This document shows, one piece after another, positions 26,430-35,880 of a stretch of DNA of 64,000 bases. The DNA is from Rhodothermales bacterium (GTDB taxonomy: Bacteria > Bacteroidota > Rhodothermia > Rhodothermales > UBA10348), in assembly GCA_017643395.1 (NCBI GenBank), contig JAEPNP010000001.1, forward strand, positions 203,806 through 267,805. Direction: 5' to 3'. The notes under the pieces are model-generated. The model made no database searches. It was not told the DNA's origin and saw only the letters and a program-made list of their open reading frames with translations. How positions within the stretch are numbered: the first letter of the stretch is position 1; each line of letters begins with the position of its first letter. A program made the position numbers and the translations under genes.

Positions 26430-28529
26430 TCAGTTGCGCGACTCGAGTTCTTCCTTGAGCGCGGTCGCGGCCGGATGACCCGGATTAGCCCGCAGACCCG
26501 CGTTCAGCTGCGCCATGGCACTGATGGGGTCGCCTTTTCCGATGAATGCGCGGGCCAGAAGGACACGCATGTCCGTGTTGTCCGGGTTGGCTACCACGAC
26601 TCTGCCGATCATGTTGACGGCCTCCTCGTGGTTACCCGTCTGCAGGGCTACCAGCCCCAGGTTCAGCACCGGCGCCAGGTTGCCTTGCTCATACCCGAGC
26701 AGGGATGCCTTGCGCAGCACTTCCAGGCTCTCCTCGAGCTGGCCACTGCGCGCCAGGGCCGTACCCAGGTTGGTCAGGCCGTCCACGTAGTCCGGGTTCA
26801 GCGCCACCGCGTCGCGAGCCGCCGCGATGGACTCGTCCAGCCGACCTGCGGCCATGAGGGTAACCGCCAGTCCGTTGTGCGAGGCCGCGTCCCAGGGCTC
26901 CTCGGCAATCGCCTTCCGGTACGCTTCTTCGGCCTCCCCGAGTCGACTAAGCCGTTGCAGCAGATTGCCGTAGTCGGACAGAATGCGCACGGAACCGGGC
27001 GTATAGGTCAGAGCGCGCTCGTAGAAGGACAACGCGGTGTCGAAGTCACCGTCTGCCTCCAGTGCGCGGGCCACACCATGCAATCGCTCGGCGTCCGTCG
27101 TGTCGGCGCGCGCCGCCGCCCGCATCGGCTCGACCGCCCCCTGCCGCCCCGCCAGCAGCAGCGCCTTTCCCCAGGTCAGCGCCGCCTCCGAGTTCTCTTC
27201 CTGCAGGAACCAGTCCCGCTCGCTTTCGGCCAGAATCAGGCCACGGGCGATGGCATCCATATCCCCGCGCCCGAATCCGTAGGTCAGATATGCCAGCGCC
27301 TCTTCTCCAGCAGAAGCCTCTCCTTCAAGCGGCTGCAGGACCACACCCTCCACGTTCTGGCCGGACACCGACTCCTCAACCGGGGCAGACGCACGAATGA
27401 AGTGATCCGTGAACGTGCTGTGCGGCGCGTTCTCCACTTCCCGCCGAGACATGTGGCAGTCCACGCATCCAACAGCCTCCTGGTGGGCACCCTGAAGCTC
27501 CGGCGCAACCTCCTGAGCCACCCCGGTGTGGCAGGACTGACAGGTGGCGTCAAAGTAGGCCGGCCCCTGATCACGGAATCCGTCGTGTGGATCATGACAC
27601 GTGGTACACTCCAGAGGGCGCTGCGTGCTTAGCGACTCCAGAAAGCAGGCACTTTGCTTGAGACGATCCGCGTGACTGACCACGCTGAAGCCCTGGTCAT
27701 GCGCCGCTGCATACAGGACCTGGTGGTCGGAGAGCGCATCGCCCGGCCGAAACGAGTAAGGATCCTTCCCGTCGGGATACGTGACGACAGCCCCGTTCAG
27801 GTGACACTGCTGGCATACATCCAGGCGACGATCCATGGACAGCGACGCGAGCCGAACCAACGTCGGGTCACCTCCCTCCGGCGGGTTCGGCACCGCCCGT
27901 CGGGCCGCCACATGCTCCGAACCCGGACCGTGACAGCGCTCGCAGCTGATGGCCGCAGGCTGGGCACCGAACACATCGTCCAGCCCCTGCGCGCGGGGCG
28001 GCGCATCCGTGTGACAAGCCATGCATCGGGCGGTCACCTTACGATCAAATCGCTGATTCGCCTCGGCATAGCCCGGACTGAAGTCCCAGATTCCCTCCTG
28101 GGCGTACCACGTCAGTGGCAACTCGAAGTAGCGCCCGTTCACATGACTGACGTAGGTGCGCGCCGCCTGGGCACTGCCCACCACATGAGTGATCGGACGC
28201 ACCAGACGATGCGTCTGGGTCCCGCGATCGTCCAGGCGGTACTCCTCCTGAAAAAACCGGTCTCCCTCGCGGAATGCCCTGTAGTAGAAATCGCTTTCCT
28301 CGTGGTAGACTGCCGGTCCCGGGAAGTCCTCGATCACTCGCTCCGGATGCATGGCATAGAACGAGTTGGCCATGCCGTGGGACTGGAAGGATGCGTACTG
28401 GTCCTCGTGGCAGGACGCACAGGCCGTGTCTCCGGTGTACGCCGCGGTTACCACGGGCACGTCGGACACCGACGGATCCGCCGGCGCACAGCCGACCAGG
28501 AGCGCAACGAGAAAAAGCAGACGGGTCAT
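26430..28529 (-). CDS. Seven-haem cytochrome c fused to TPR domain, lipoprotein
   Basis: 699 residues. The lipoprotein signal ends in LLVGC (Cys near 14). Seven CXXCH haem sites follow in the first 370 residues: CASCH, CMACH, CERCH, CQQCH, CTTCH, CQSCH and CVDCH, in a layout like cytochrome c-554/NrfA-related multihaem proteins. From about residue 430 to the end there are six or more TPR units. It would be an envelope electron carrier or oxidoreductase tied to a protein-binding scaffold; substrate unknown. No other redox genes adjoin it. Confidence 0.9.
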   Translation of the reverse strand: MTRLLFLVALLVGCAPADPSVSDVPVVTAAYTGDTACASCHEDQYASFQSHGMANSFYAMHPERVIEDFPGPAVYHEESDFYYRAFREGDRFFQEEYRLDDRGTQTHRLVRPITHVVGSAQAARTYVSHVNGRYFELPLTWYAQEGIWDFSPGYAEANQRFDRKVTARCMACHTDAPPRAQGLDDVFGAQPAAISCERCHGPGSEHVAARRAVPNPPEGGDPTLVRLASLSMDRRLDVCQQCHLNGAVVTYPDGKDPYSFRPGDALSDHQVLYAAAHDQGFSVVSHADRLKQSACFLESLSTQRPLECTTCHDPHDGFRDQGPAYFDATCQSCHTGVAQEVAPELQGAHQEAVGCVDCHMSRREVENAPHSTFTDHFIRASAPVEESVSGQNVEGVVLQPLEGEASAGEEALAYLTYGFGRGDMDAIARGLILAESERDWFLQEENSEAALTWGKALLLAGRQGAVEPMRAAARADTTDAERLHGVARALEADGDFDTALSFYERALTYTPGSVRILSDYGNLLQRLSRLGEAEEAYRKAIAEEPWDAASHNGLAVTLMAAGRLDESIAAARDAVALNPDYVDGLTNLGTALARSGQLEESLEVLRKASLLGYEQGNLAPVLNLGLVALQTGNHEEAVNMIGRVVVANPDNTDMRVLLARAFIGKGDPISAMAQLNAGLRANPGHPAATALKEELESRN

Positions 28530-28592
28530 CAGCGGGTGGGGTAAGGGCGGCGTGTATCGCCTTCCGCGCTGAGGGTTTCCGTAATTTGGGCG

Positions 28593-29063
28593 ATGCCGTC
28601 TCTACTCGCCGTGGACCTCGGACTGCGAACCGGACTCGCCGCCTACGGGCCGGACGGTCGTCTGCTGTGGTACCGAAGCCGCAACTACGGATCGAGAAGC
28701 CGGCTGCGCAGCGCTGCGGCCTCTCTTCTGCGCGAATACCGGGAAACTACCCACCTGGTGGTCGAGGGCGGCGGGGACCTGGCCGTGCCGTGGCAAAAGG
28801 CGGCCGAGCGGGCCGGCGTGGTACCGCAGTTCCTGGATGCGCACACCTGGCGCACGGTGCTGCTGCTTCCCCGAGAGCAGCGAAGCGGGGCCCTGGCCAA
28901 GCAAGCGGCCGACAGGCTGGCACGAAAGGTGATCGCGTGGTCCGGGGCTACCAGACCTACATCATTGCGTCATGATGCCGCCGAGGCCATCCTCGTGGGC
29001 CTGTGGGCCGTGCTGGACCTTGGCTGGCTTTCACGCCTTCCGGCAGAGCTGGCACCAGGTTGA
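28593..29063 (+). CDS. RuvC-like (RNase H fold) protein, orphan
   Basis: 156 residues, the size of RuvC. The fold's acidic residues appear in the expected order: Asp in LLAVDLGLRTGLA (strand 1), Glu in HLVVEGGGDLAVP (strand 4) and Asp/Glu in LRHDAAEAILVGLWA (C-terminal helix). That is the RuvC/RNase H pattern, so a nuclease acting on DNA or RNA structures is plausible, but no ruvAB genes are near and overall similarity to RuvC looks weak. It is divergent from the cytochrome gene. Confidence 0.65.
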   Translation: MPSLLAVDLGLRTGLAAYGPDGRLLWYRSRNYGSRSRLRSAAASLLREYRETTHLVVEGGGDLAVPWQKAAERAGVVPQFLDAHTWRTVLLLPREQRSGALAKQAADRLARKVIAWSGATRPTSLRHDAAEAILVGLWAVLDLGWLSRLPAELAPG

Positions 29064-29095
29064 AGCGTTGGCCGCGAACCGGCCTCCCGCGATCC

Positions 29096-32000
29096 TTACC
29101 GCAGCACGGTCATGTGTCGCACGAGCGTGCGATTGGCTGCCTGCAGGCGGTACAGATACACGCCGCTGGCAAGCCGACTGGCATCGAACGGCACGTCATG
29201 GCGTCCCGCGGTCATGAACCCGTTCGCCAGCAGGCCGACCGAACGGCCAAGCATGTCGAACACCTCAAGCCGTACCGGCCCGTCTTCCGGCAGTCCGAAT
29301 TCGATGCGCGTGTGCGGGTTGAACGGATTGGGGTAGTTCTGCTTCAACTCGTAGCTGTCCGGCGTCACGGCCAGAGGATCTCCCTCCGCGCCTCCGAATC
29401 GCAGTTCGCCCACGTTCAACTCGAACGGTGTGGACCGACCCTGCTCGCCAATCACGTAGAACGAGATCAGCAGCAGGTCAGACGGGTCGAGTGAGCCCGT
29501 TCCGTCCGGGCGCCGTAATTCGTCGAACCAGAGTCGATATGTTTGCGGTTGCCGTTCCAGTTTCACCACGGTCCCGTGGTGGTCCGAGGTGCGCACCGAC
29601 TCCTTCTCAAAGAGTACCCGAAGTTGCCCCGCGCCGGAGGCCGTAAACTCGACATACCGGTAGTCGGACAGGTCCATGGCGCGGCCGTTGGCCCGCAGAT
29701 AGCGGAACAGAACCGCCCACGTGCGCACGCTGCCCGTCATATTGACGCTGCGTTCTATGCGATGCACACCGTCCTTGGCTGCGCCCTGGTCGGCCTCCAC
29801 GCGAAAATCGTTCACGTCGGAGCCACCTTCACCGTCGTAGGTGTAGCTCCAGGCCCCATCGGCCAGGTAGACGACGTCCCGGTCACCGGCATCCGTTTCC
29901 ACAAAAAATGAGGCGTCGAACAGCGGGCCGACCGGAATGCTTACCCGCGAGATCCCGTTTTCGTCCGGGCGCGGCACAGAGACCGATTCCTGGAACGCCT
30001 GACGGTCCCCGAGTTCGGTGCGCTGGATGGTGCCGCCGGTGAGATGAATGCGACCGCGCGCCTTCGGATTGTAGAGCTCCAGTTCCAGCACGCCACTGCT
30101 GTAGTTACCGGTCCGGATGTAGAGCTCCGGCGCCTGCGGCGGATTCGCCTCCGTATTAAGGAACGTGATCGGACCCATCTCGGCAAGACGTGCCAGTGAG
30201 GCCTCGACCATCATTCTTGTGTACGATGGACTCACCGACCAGACCTGCACATTGATGACGTCCTCTGCGTCTGCCGGCACGTCGTGCTCGTCCAGACGGA
30301 ATCGGCTGTCGACGGTCCACCCGGATCCGGTCCGGTAGGCCACGTAGGTCACGGCGTGATCGACCGCACCGTCCTCATGCACCAGGCGCGACAACAGGAA
30401 CGGTTGTCCGGCCGCCTGAATGGCCGCAACCGATGTGAGGTGCGCACCGCGCAGGCGATCGCACACGACTTTGGTGTGTTCGTACAGTTCGCCCGAAAGC
30501 GTCAACGTTGCAAACACGGCGCCAAGGCGCCGGCCATCGCGCATGCGCAGGTAGTCGGCAGCCACCACATCGGCAGCATTTGTCACGGGAAGGATGTCCT
30601 CCGGCGAACTCTCGAAGGGCTCACTGCCGTCCGGTCCGGTGAGCGGTACCACGGCCCGCAGCGTCGGGTTGCTCAGCCCTGACTTGCCGGCACCGTCAAA
30701 CTGGAATTTCGGCAGACCATCAATCCCTCCGGTCTGCGACGCTTCGAGTCGACGTGTGAACAGCACCCGGGCCAGTGTGCCCGCAAGCGAGCCGTCTGAC
30801 TCCAGTCCTCCGCCGCCTCCGCCCGAGCCGCCGCTGGGCGTCACCGTGGCGTCATCCTGGTCGTCTTCGGTCGGCTGATTGTTGTTCGGCGTGGAATCCA
30901 CGTCCGTCTGATCCGCCGCGGTTACCTCTGCGGAATCCGTCGCCGGATCCGAGGTGGTCACCGTCGCCACGATGTCGAGTGTCGCGCCGCCCGACACGTT
31001 CACCGTACCGACGGTCCAGATCTCAGTGCCCGCATCGAACGAGCCCTGACTGGGCGTCGCAGACACAAAGGTGAGCGTGCCTGGCAGCGTATTCGTCACC
31101 TGAACATTGGTGGCCGTGTTCGGCCCCGCGTTGGCCAGTGTGATGGTGAATGTCACGTTGTCGCTGACATTCGGGCTCGGTTGATCGACGTCGACTGTGA
31201 GCGACAGATCGATCGGACGGCGATACCCAAAGCGGTTTGCCGAGTCCGTATTGCCGAAGTCTGAGAATGAAGCCGTCTCCACGTTGTCCGTGGTCAGAAC
31301 CGCATCGCCCGGGAGGTCTCCCGTATCGATGTCCATGACAAAGTTGCCTTCGGAGGCGACCACGAAGCTGAAATTGCCGCTGCCGTCGGTGTCCTGGGTC
31401 GCGACCTGGATGTCACCTCCATCAACGAGACCGTCTGCGTTTACGTCGCGGTAGAGCCTCACCGTAACACCGGAGGTGCCCGAGTCGGTGCCTCCCTCCC
31501 ACGTGCCGTTCTCGTTCATGTCGAGAAAGACATTGCCCGAGATGGTGTTGACGCCGTCCACGAGACAGGAGACGGATTCGTGATCGGTGCCGGTGGTCAG
31601 GCTGCGCACGTGCGTCGCAACGCCGGTCGTCTTGTTGACCGTAAAGAAGGAGTTCCGGTTGGCACCGCCGCTGGTCCCGGTCGAACCGTAGAGTTCACCG
31701 TAGGCGTCGAACGCAAGGCCTTCCATGTCGTCCTGCCCCAGGGCACCGACACTGGTGACGCTGCCGTCGGTCTTGTTGATGGTCACCAGCACATCGGCCG
31801 TGGACGAGTTGTTGATGCCGTACAGGGTGCCGTTGTAGGCGTCGATGGCGATGTCGTCGATGTCGGGCAGACCGGTGACAGCCGTGGAAGCGATCACCAG
31901 GTAGTCCACGCCTGCTCCGAACGCGTCCGGGATAAAGGCTCCGGTCGTCGTATTGATCTGGAACAGGAGGTCATCCAGGTTGGTGGCGCCCTCCCGGCGT

Positions 32001-33586
32001 TCGGTGGCCCAAAGGATGCCGGTCAGCGGGTCAAAGGCCAGCCCGTCCGCATCGTCCAGCGTCTGAAGTCCGTCGGCGCCGTCGCCCTGGCCGATCGTTC
32101 CAATGGATGTGAAGACGCCGGTGCTTGTGTTCAGCGTGCCGAAGTCGCCGCCGTCCACCGCGTAGAGAATCTCCGTTTCCGGCCAGTAGGCCGAGGCTTC
32201 GATGACGGTGGTGCCGGTCGCACCTACGCTCTGCTCGGTCGATCCGCTGCGCGTGGTGCGCAGGAGCGTGTCCCCGGAGTCAGCCACCACGTAGCAGACC
32301 TGCCCTCCGATGGCAGTCGGAGTCAGGCTTTCCGAATCGTCGTCATCCTCGTTGGTGGAGGCGTTGTTCGGGGTGGAGTCGAGGTCGTTGAAGTCGTGGC
32401 TCTTGACTTCGAAGCTCTGCGTGACGGGATCAAACGTATCGACGGTTACCACTATGGACAGCGTGGCCGTGCCCGAAGCGGTCAACGTGCCGACATTCCA
32501 TTCGCCGGTCCCGGAATTGTAGGTGCCCTGACTTGGAGTCGAGGACTTGTAGGTCAGCCCTGAGTCGAGCGTGGCATTGACAATGACGCTCGTCGCGTTG
32601 TTGCCCGACTGCTCGTCCAGCGTCAGCGTCAGGGTCATGTCCGAACCGACGGGCGGCGTCAACGAAGAGGCGGACGATGCGAGTGCCAGGTCCACGTCGA
32701 CGGCCGGCGCTGTCCACGGGCTCTCGTCGGGCTCGGCGAGCGGCGTCGCGCCAAGCAGCAACATGGCAAGGACCACTACACCCGCGGGCATGGCGGAAAG
32801 GTTGCGGTCCTGACGACCCCGGTCCCGTTCCCAGCTCATTCCCCATGAGAACAGCGCGATGAATGCGAACACTTCGACCGGAAGGCCGAACAGAATGAAC
32901 AGAATCGGCATGTAGAGTAATCCGCCGTAGTACAGGACCACCCCGTGCACGGCATACTTGAGGGGAATCATGAAGAAGAGGTAGCCCATGCACACCACCG
33001 TGATGGTCGCTTTTTGCCACCACCGGTAGTCCAGGATCCAGTGCGTGACCGCCAGGATGAGTGGCACCACCCCGATGAGTGTCATGCCTGCGCCGGTGAG
33101 GCCGGTCAGGTAGTCGCCGGCCGTGTACGGAAACGGCCAGGGCTGAATGGCGAAGAAGGCGACGGCAGAGCCCTGGATGAGGGCCGCCGCGCGGAGGAAA
33201 TAGTTGGTCGGTGCCATCTTGGCCGGCAGCAGGTAGCTCAGGATGACCAGACACAGACACACCGTCCCGGTCACGATCAGATGCGCACGGGAGGGCTCGA
33301 ACGAAGGCAGATCCAGTTTGGGCAGTACCAGCGCCAGGCGATCGCCGATCACGTAGTGAAGCGCTGTCGTGCCGCTGGCCATGCCGAGCGGTTCACGCAC
33401 GACATCGAGGATCCATACCCAGACCGAGCCGGTGAAGGGCAGAGTGGCTACCCACACGAGCGTGACCAGCAGGCCCAGCAGAGCCATCGGCACAATGTGC
33501 GCGCGGGACTCCGTGCGTCGGATGCCGCGGTGCCGGTGCAGATACGTGGTCGCCCTGCCCGGATACTTCTTGCGCAAGTTCCTCAT
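29096..33586 (-). CDS. Membrane domain joined to a T9SS-sorted surface protein
   Basis: 1496 residues from the ATG at 33586, which overlaps the upstream barrel gene stop (ATGA). Residues 30-250 hold about six membrane helices. Near 266-285 is a signal-peptide-like helix (MPAGVVVLAMLLLGATPLA). After it come a DUF11-like beta domain (about 295-400), a repeat-rich region with LAFDPLTGILW-type motifs, an SdrD B-like domain (about 680-770; GNVFLDMNENGTWEGG, DVNADGLVDGGD), a second DUF11 (about 795-920), a Gly linker, and a type A T9SS sorting domain at the end (YPNPFNPHTRIEF to the last residue). Met codons at 32839 and 32791 could start a separate secreted protein. It ends the exopolysaccharide-type operon. 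Confidence 0.8.
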   Translation of the reverse strand: MRNLRKKYPGRATTYLHRHRGIRRTESRAHIVPMALLGLLVTLVWVATLPFTGSVWVWILDVVREPLGMASGTTALHYVIGDRLALVLPKLDLPSFEPSRAHLIVTGTVCLCLVILSYLLPAKMAPTNYFLRAAALIQGSAVAFFAIQPWPFPYTAGDYLTGLTGAGMTLIGVVPLILAVTHWILDYRWWQKATITVVCMGYLFFMIPLKYAVHGVVLYYGGLLYMPILFILFGLPVEVFAFIALFSWGMSWERDRGRQDRNLSAMPAGVVVLAMLLLGATPLAEPDESPWTAPAVDVDLALASSASSLTPPVGSDMTLTLTLDEQSGNNATSVIVNATLDSGLTYKSSTPSQGTYNSGTGEWNVGTLTASGTATLSIVVTVDTFDPVTQSFEVKSHDFNDLDSTPNNASTNEDDDDSESLTPTAIGGQVCYVVADSGDTLLRTTRSGSTEQSVGATGTTVIEASAYWPETEILYAVDGGDFGTLNTSTGVFTSIGTIGQGDGADGLQTLDDADGLAFDPLTGILWATERREGATNLDDLLFQINTTTGAFIPDAFGAGVDYLVIASTAVTGLPDIDDIAIDAYNGTLYGINNSSTADVLVTINKTDGSVTSVGALGQDDMEGLAFDAYGELYGSTGTSGGANRNSFFTVNKTTGVATHVRSLTTGTDHESVSCLVDGVNTISGNVFLDMNENGTWEGGTDSGTSGVTVRLYRDVNADGLVDGGDIQVATQDTDGSGNFSFVVASEGNFVMDIDTGDLPGDAVLTTDNVETASFSDFGNTDSANRFGYRRPIDLSLTVDVDQPSPNVSDNVTFTITLANAGPNTATNVQVTNTLPGTLTFVSATPSQGSFDAGTEIWTVGTVNVSGGATLDIVATVTTSDPATDSAEVTAADQTDVDSTPNNNQPTEDDQDDATVTPSGGSGGGGGGLESDGSLAGTLARVLFTRRLEASQTGGIDGLPKFQFDGAGKSGLSNPTLRAVVPLTGPDGSEPFESSPEDILPVTNAADVVAADYLRMRDGRRLGAVFATLTLSGELYEHTKVVCDRLRGAHLTSVAAIQAAGQPFLLSRLVHEDGAVDHAVTYVAYRTGSGWTVDSRFRLDEHDVPADAEDVINVQVWSVSPSYTRMMVEASLARLAEMGPITFLNTEANPPQAPELYIRTGNYSSGVLELELYNPKARGRIHLTGGTIQRTELGDRQAFQESVSVPRPDENGISRVSIPVGPLFDASFFVETDAGDRDVVYLADGAWSYTYDGEGGSDVNDFRVEADQGAAKDGVHRIERSVNMTGSVRTWAVLFRYLRANGRAMDLSDYRYVEFTASGAGQLRVLFEKESVRTSDHHGTVVKLERQPQTYRLWFDELRRPDGTGSLDPSDLLLISFYVIGEQGRSTPFELNVGELRFGGAEGDPLAVTPDSYELKQNYPNPFNPHTRIEFGLPEDGPVRLEVFDMLGRSVGLLANGFMTAGRHDVPFDASRLASGVYLYRLQAANRTLVRHMTVLR

Positions 33587-34389
33587 CGGCGCCCCGCGGC
33601 GTTGAATCCAAAGAAGAGCGATACCTCCACCCCGGTCCGGGTGTAGTACGGGTTGTTGTACCAGGAGCCCGATACCTGAAGCCCGGAGGTCCGCGTCAAC
33701 CACTGCCGCCAGGCCACGCGCCCCATGCGGCTGTCAAAGTTTGTGTAGATCACCAGCGGATCGATGATCTGATAGGCCTCAGAGCCCATCGCCGCATGCA
33801 GTAGCAGCGTTGCCTTTCCGTGCCGGCCAATCGTAAGCGCGGCGTCGTGATAGCGTGACGTGGCCTCGCCCGGATTGCTTAGCTGAAACCGCACGCCGCC
33901 CTGCGCAATCAGCCATCGACTGAAGTAGACCTGCGCTTCCACGATAGCCGCCATGTCCTGATGCCCGTCGCGTACTTCCCGGAAGAAGCCGCTGACAAGC
34001 AGCACCACCTTGCGACGCGGAGGCAGCTTGCGGCCGATGGTCACGTCCGCGCGATACTTCGGATTGTAGAACCCGCCGTTTGAGGTGCGTGCCGCCACCC
34101 GGGTGATCCACGCTCCCAGATTGGCCGTGTGCTGCAGTTTGTAGGCAAAGCTCGGCTCTCCGAAGCGATGCTCGGCCACGGCCTCGCCGTTCCAGATCAT
34201 CTTCGGGCCACGTACAAACTCCGTGCGCACCACGGCCCCGCGCCACGGGCTGATGCCCGCGTCAAAGCTGTAGTTCAGCCCACCGATTTCCACCCGATCG
34301 CGGGGCGGGGCGGTTTGCTGCAGTCCCTGCGCGTGCGCGGTCGTGGCGGCGCAGGTAATGATCGAGGCCAGAAACAGATGTCGGAGCAT
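33583..34389 (-). CDS. YaiO-family outer membrane beta-barrel protein
   Basis: 268 residues from the ATG at 34389, whose signal peptide ends AATTAHAQ. The body is alternating-strand barrel sequence with YaiO-like features (an early GGLNYSFDAGISPWRG, the repeated motif of the form RYHDAALTIGRHGKATLLL, a C-terminal SGSWYNNPYYTRTGVEVSLFFGF). In Escherichia coli, YaiO is the barrel encoded beside the family 2 glycosyltransferase YaiP; here it is in one cluster with such an enzyme, which suggests polysaccharide export. The family call is moderate. Confidence 0.72.
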   Translation of the reverse strand: MLRHLFLASIITCAATTAHAQGLQQTAPPRDRVEIGGLNYSFDAGISPWRGAVVRTEFVRGPKMIWNGEAVAEHRFGEPSFAYKLQHTANLGAWITRVAARTSNGGFYNPKYRADVTIGRKLPPRRKVVLLVSGFFREVRDGHQDMAAIVEAQVYFSRWLIAQGGVRFQLSNPGEATSRYHDAALTIGRHGKATLLLHAAMGSEAYQIIDPLVIYTNFDSRMGRVAWRQWLTRTSGLQVSGSWYNNPYYTRTGVEVSLFFGFNAAGRR

Positions 34390-34585
34390 GGGCACACCGG
34401 CTTTGCCGCCGGCGCATGGCTGTGGTTCCTCCACGCGAGTGGCAAGCAGTGTGCCGTGCTCCTTTTCGGGCTTTTTGGCGTTTCAGGAGGGACTCCCTCC
34501 CTGCCCGACGGGCAAAACTTGCCCTGACCCCTACCCCGTCTGCTTTTGTGTCGGCCGCCAGAGCCGGCCTCTCCGCCCCTTCTGA
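34390..34585 (-). other. wecB-yaiO intergenic region rich in palindromes
   Basis: It contains GGAGGG-ACT-CCCTCC (34486-34500), GCCCG-A-CGGGC (34503-34513) and GGGCAA-AAC-TTGCCC-type (34510-34524) inverted repeats back to back. A further imperfect hairpin with CCGGC/GCCGG arms lies about 34400-34425, just before the barrel start. Together they suggest a structured mRNA leader or attenuator inside the operon. I could not match it to a known riboswitch. Confidence 0.5.
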
Positions 34586-35770
34586 TCAGGCGGCGCGAAT
34601 GACTCGCTGGGAGCCCGCCAGATCCTGGACCAGCACACGGGCGATGGCCTGTCCGGCATGCCCATCGCCGTAGGGATTCCTCACCGTGCGCATGCGGCTG
34701 TGCACGATAGGCTTCTCGAGCAGCGTCTCTACCCAGCGCCGGATCTTGCCGGGATCAGTGGCCACGAGGGCGCCGCCGCCGGCCTCGATGAGCTCCGGAC
34801 GTTCGGTCGTCTTGCGCGTGACAAGCACGGGCACACGCAGTGCCGCGGCCTCCTCCTGGATGCCGCCGGAGTCCGTAATGGTCAGCCAGGCATTCCGCAG
34901 CGTCCACAGCATCTGCGGGTAGTTGAGCGGCCCCGTCAGCAGGACCCGCTCGTGCACATCGGGCGCAAGGTCTTTCATGACCCCGATCACCGTCTTGCGC
35001 ACAACCGGATTCGCATGCACCGGCCACACGACGCGCAACTCGGGATGTGTCTCTGCCAATTCACGCACCGTGTGCGCGATACGAGCCAGGGGCGCCCCCC
35101 AGTTCTCGCGGCGATGGGCCGTGACGAGCACAATCTTGGAGCCTTCCGAGGCCTTTACGAACGGCGCCACGTCGCAGCCCTCGACTGCACCCCCGCCGGC
35201 GTAGTGCGAGATGGCGTAGTCCATGCCGAGTCGGGTCGCATCTACAATGGTATTGCCCACCATGTCGATGCCGTCTCGGGCAATGCCTTCCTCGGTGAGA
35301 TTGTCCACCGCGCGCTCGGTCGGTGCGAAATGCCACCGCGCTATCTGTGCGAGCAGCACCCGGTTTTGCTCCTCGGGAAACGGATCGCTCATGTCGTGCG
35401 AGCGCAGGCCGGCCTCCACGTGGCCCACAGGGATCTGCGCGTACGATGCCGCCAGTCCCGCCATGAGCGCCGAGGAGGTATCGCCGTGGACCAGAACGGC
35501 CTCAGCATCTTCGGAAGCGATGACCGCATCGACCCCGTCCATGAGTCTGCCACCCAGGTAACCCAGCGTTGACCGTTCACGCTTTAGCGTGATCACGTGG
35601 GCCGGATCCATCTCGAAGAACTCGTAGACCGGCCATGCCATTTCCTCGTGCTGGCCCGTGTGCACCACGACGGGTGTCAGGGGACTGCCCTGGAGGGCAT
35701 GGTAGACCGGAGCCATCTTGATGATCTCCGGACGCGTACCCATGCACAGCAGGATGCGCTTCTGGCTCAT
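34586..35770 (-). CDS. wecB: UDP-N-acetylglucosamine 2-epimerase (non-hydrolysing)
   Basis: 394 residues, full length. Family signatures: LCMGTRPEIIKMAPV at the start, VVVHTGQHEEM, VLVHGDTSSALMAGLAASY, VGHVEAGLRSHD, FPEEQNRVL, LVTAHRRENWG, TDSGGIQEEAAAL and TERPE. It makes UDP-ManNAc from UDP-GlcNAc, a precursor for surface polysaccharides. It lies between the bactofilin-like gene and the YaiO-like gene, pointing to a ManNAc- or ManNAcA-containing exopolymer. Confidence 0.96.
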   Translation of the reverse strand: MSQKRILLCMGTRPEIIKMAPVYHALQGSPLTPVVVHTGQHEEMAWPVYEFFEMDPAHVITLKRERSTLGYLGGRLMDGVDAVIASEDAEAVLVHGDTSSALMAGLAASYAQIPVGHVEAGLRSHDMSDPFPEEQNRVLLAQIARWHFAPTERAVDNLTEEGIARDGIDMVGNTIVDATRLGMDYAISHYAGGGAVEGCDVAPFVKASEGSKIVLVTAHRRENWGAPLARIAHTVRELAETHPELRVVWPVHANPVVRKTVIGVMKDLAPDVHERVLLTGPLNYPQMLWTLRNAWLTITDSGGIQEEAAALRVPVLVTRKTTERPELIEAGGGALVATDPGKIRRWVETLLEKPIVHSRMRTVRNPYGDGHAGQAIARVLVQDLAGSQRVIRAA

Positions 35771-35838
35771 GTGGAAAGAGGGGTGCGTCTTGTGGCGGTT
35801 CGCAACAAGAGCGGTATCGACCTCTTTCCGGCGCCCTC

Positions 35839-35855
35839 AAGGCCAATTTGGCCTT
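35839..35855. repeat. 17-bp palindrome AAGGCCAATTTGGCCTT
   Basis: Complementary arms AAGGCCAA/TTGGCCTT around a single T, in the 110-bp gap between the bactofilin-like gene and wecB. A short T-rich stretch follows on the plus strand only, so it is not a clear terminator for the minus-strand operon; it could be a regulator site. Confidence 0.4.
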
Positions 35856-35880
35856 TATTCTGGCTCCGTCGACGTGGAAG

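Noticed and set aside
34390..34440. Possible c-di-GMP-I riboswitch before the YaiO-like gene
   Set aside because: It has a GGCAAAGCCGG hairpin that loosely resembles the GEMM core, but the conserved paired helices and tetraloop/receptor could not be laid out, so I list only a structured region.
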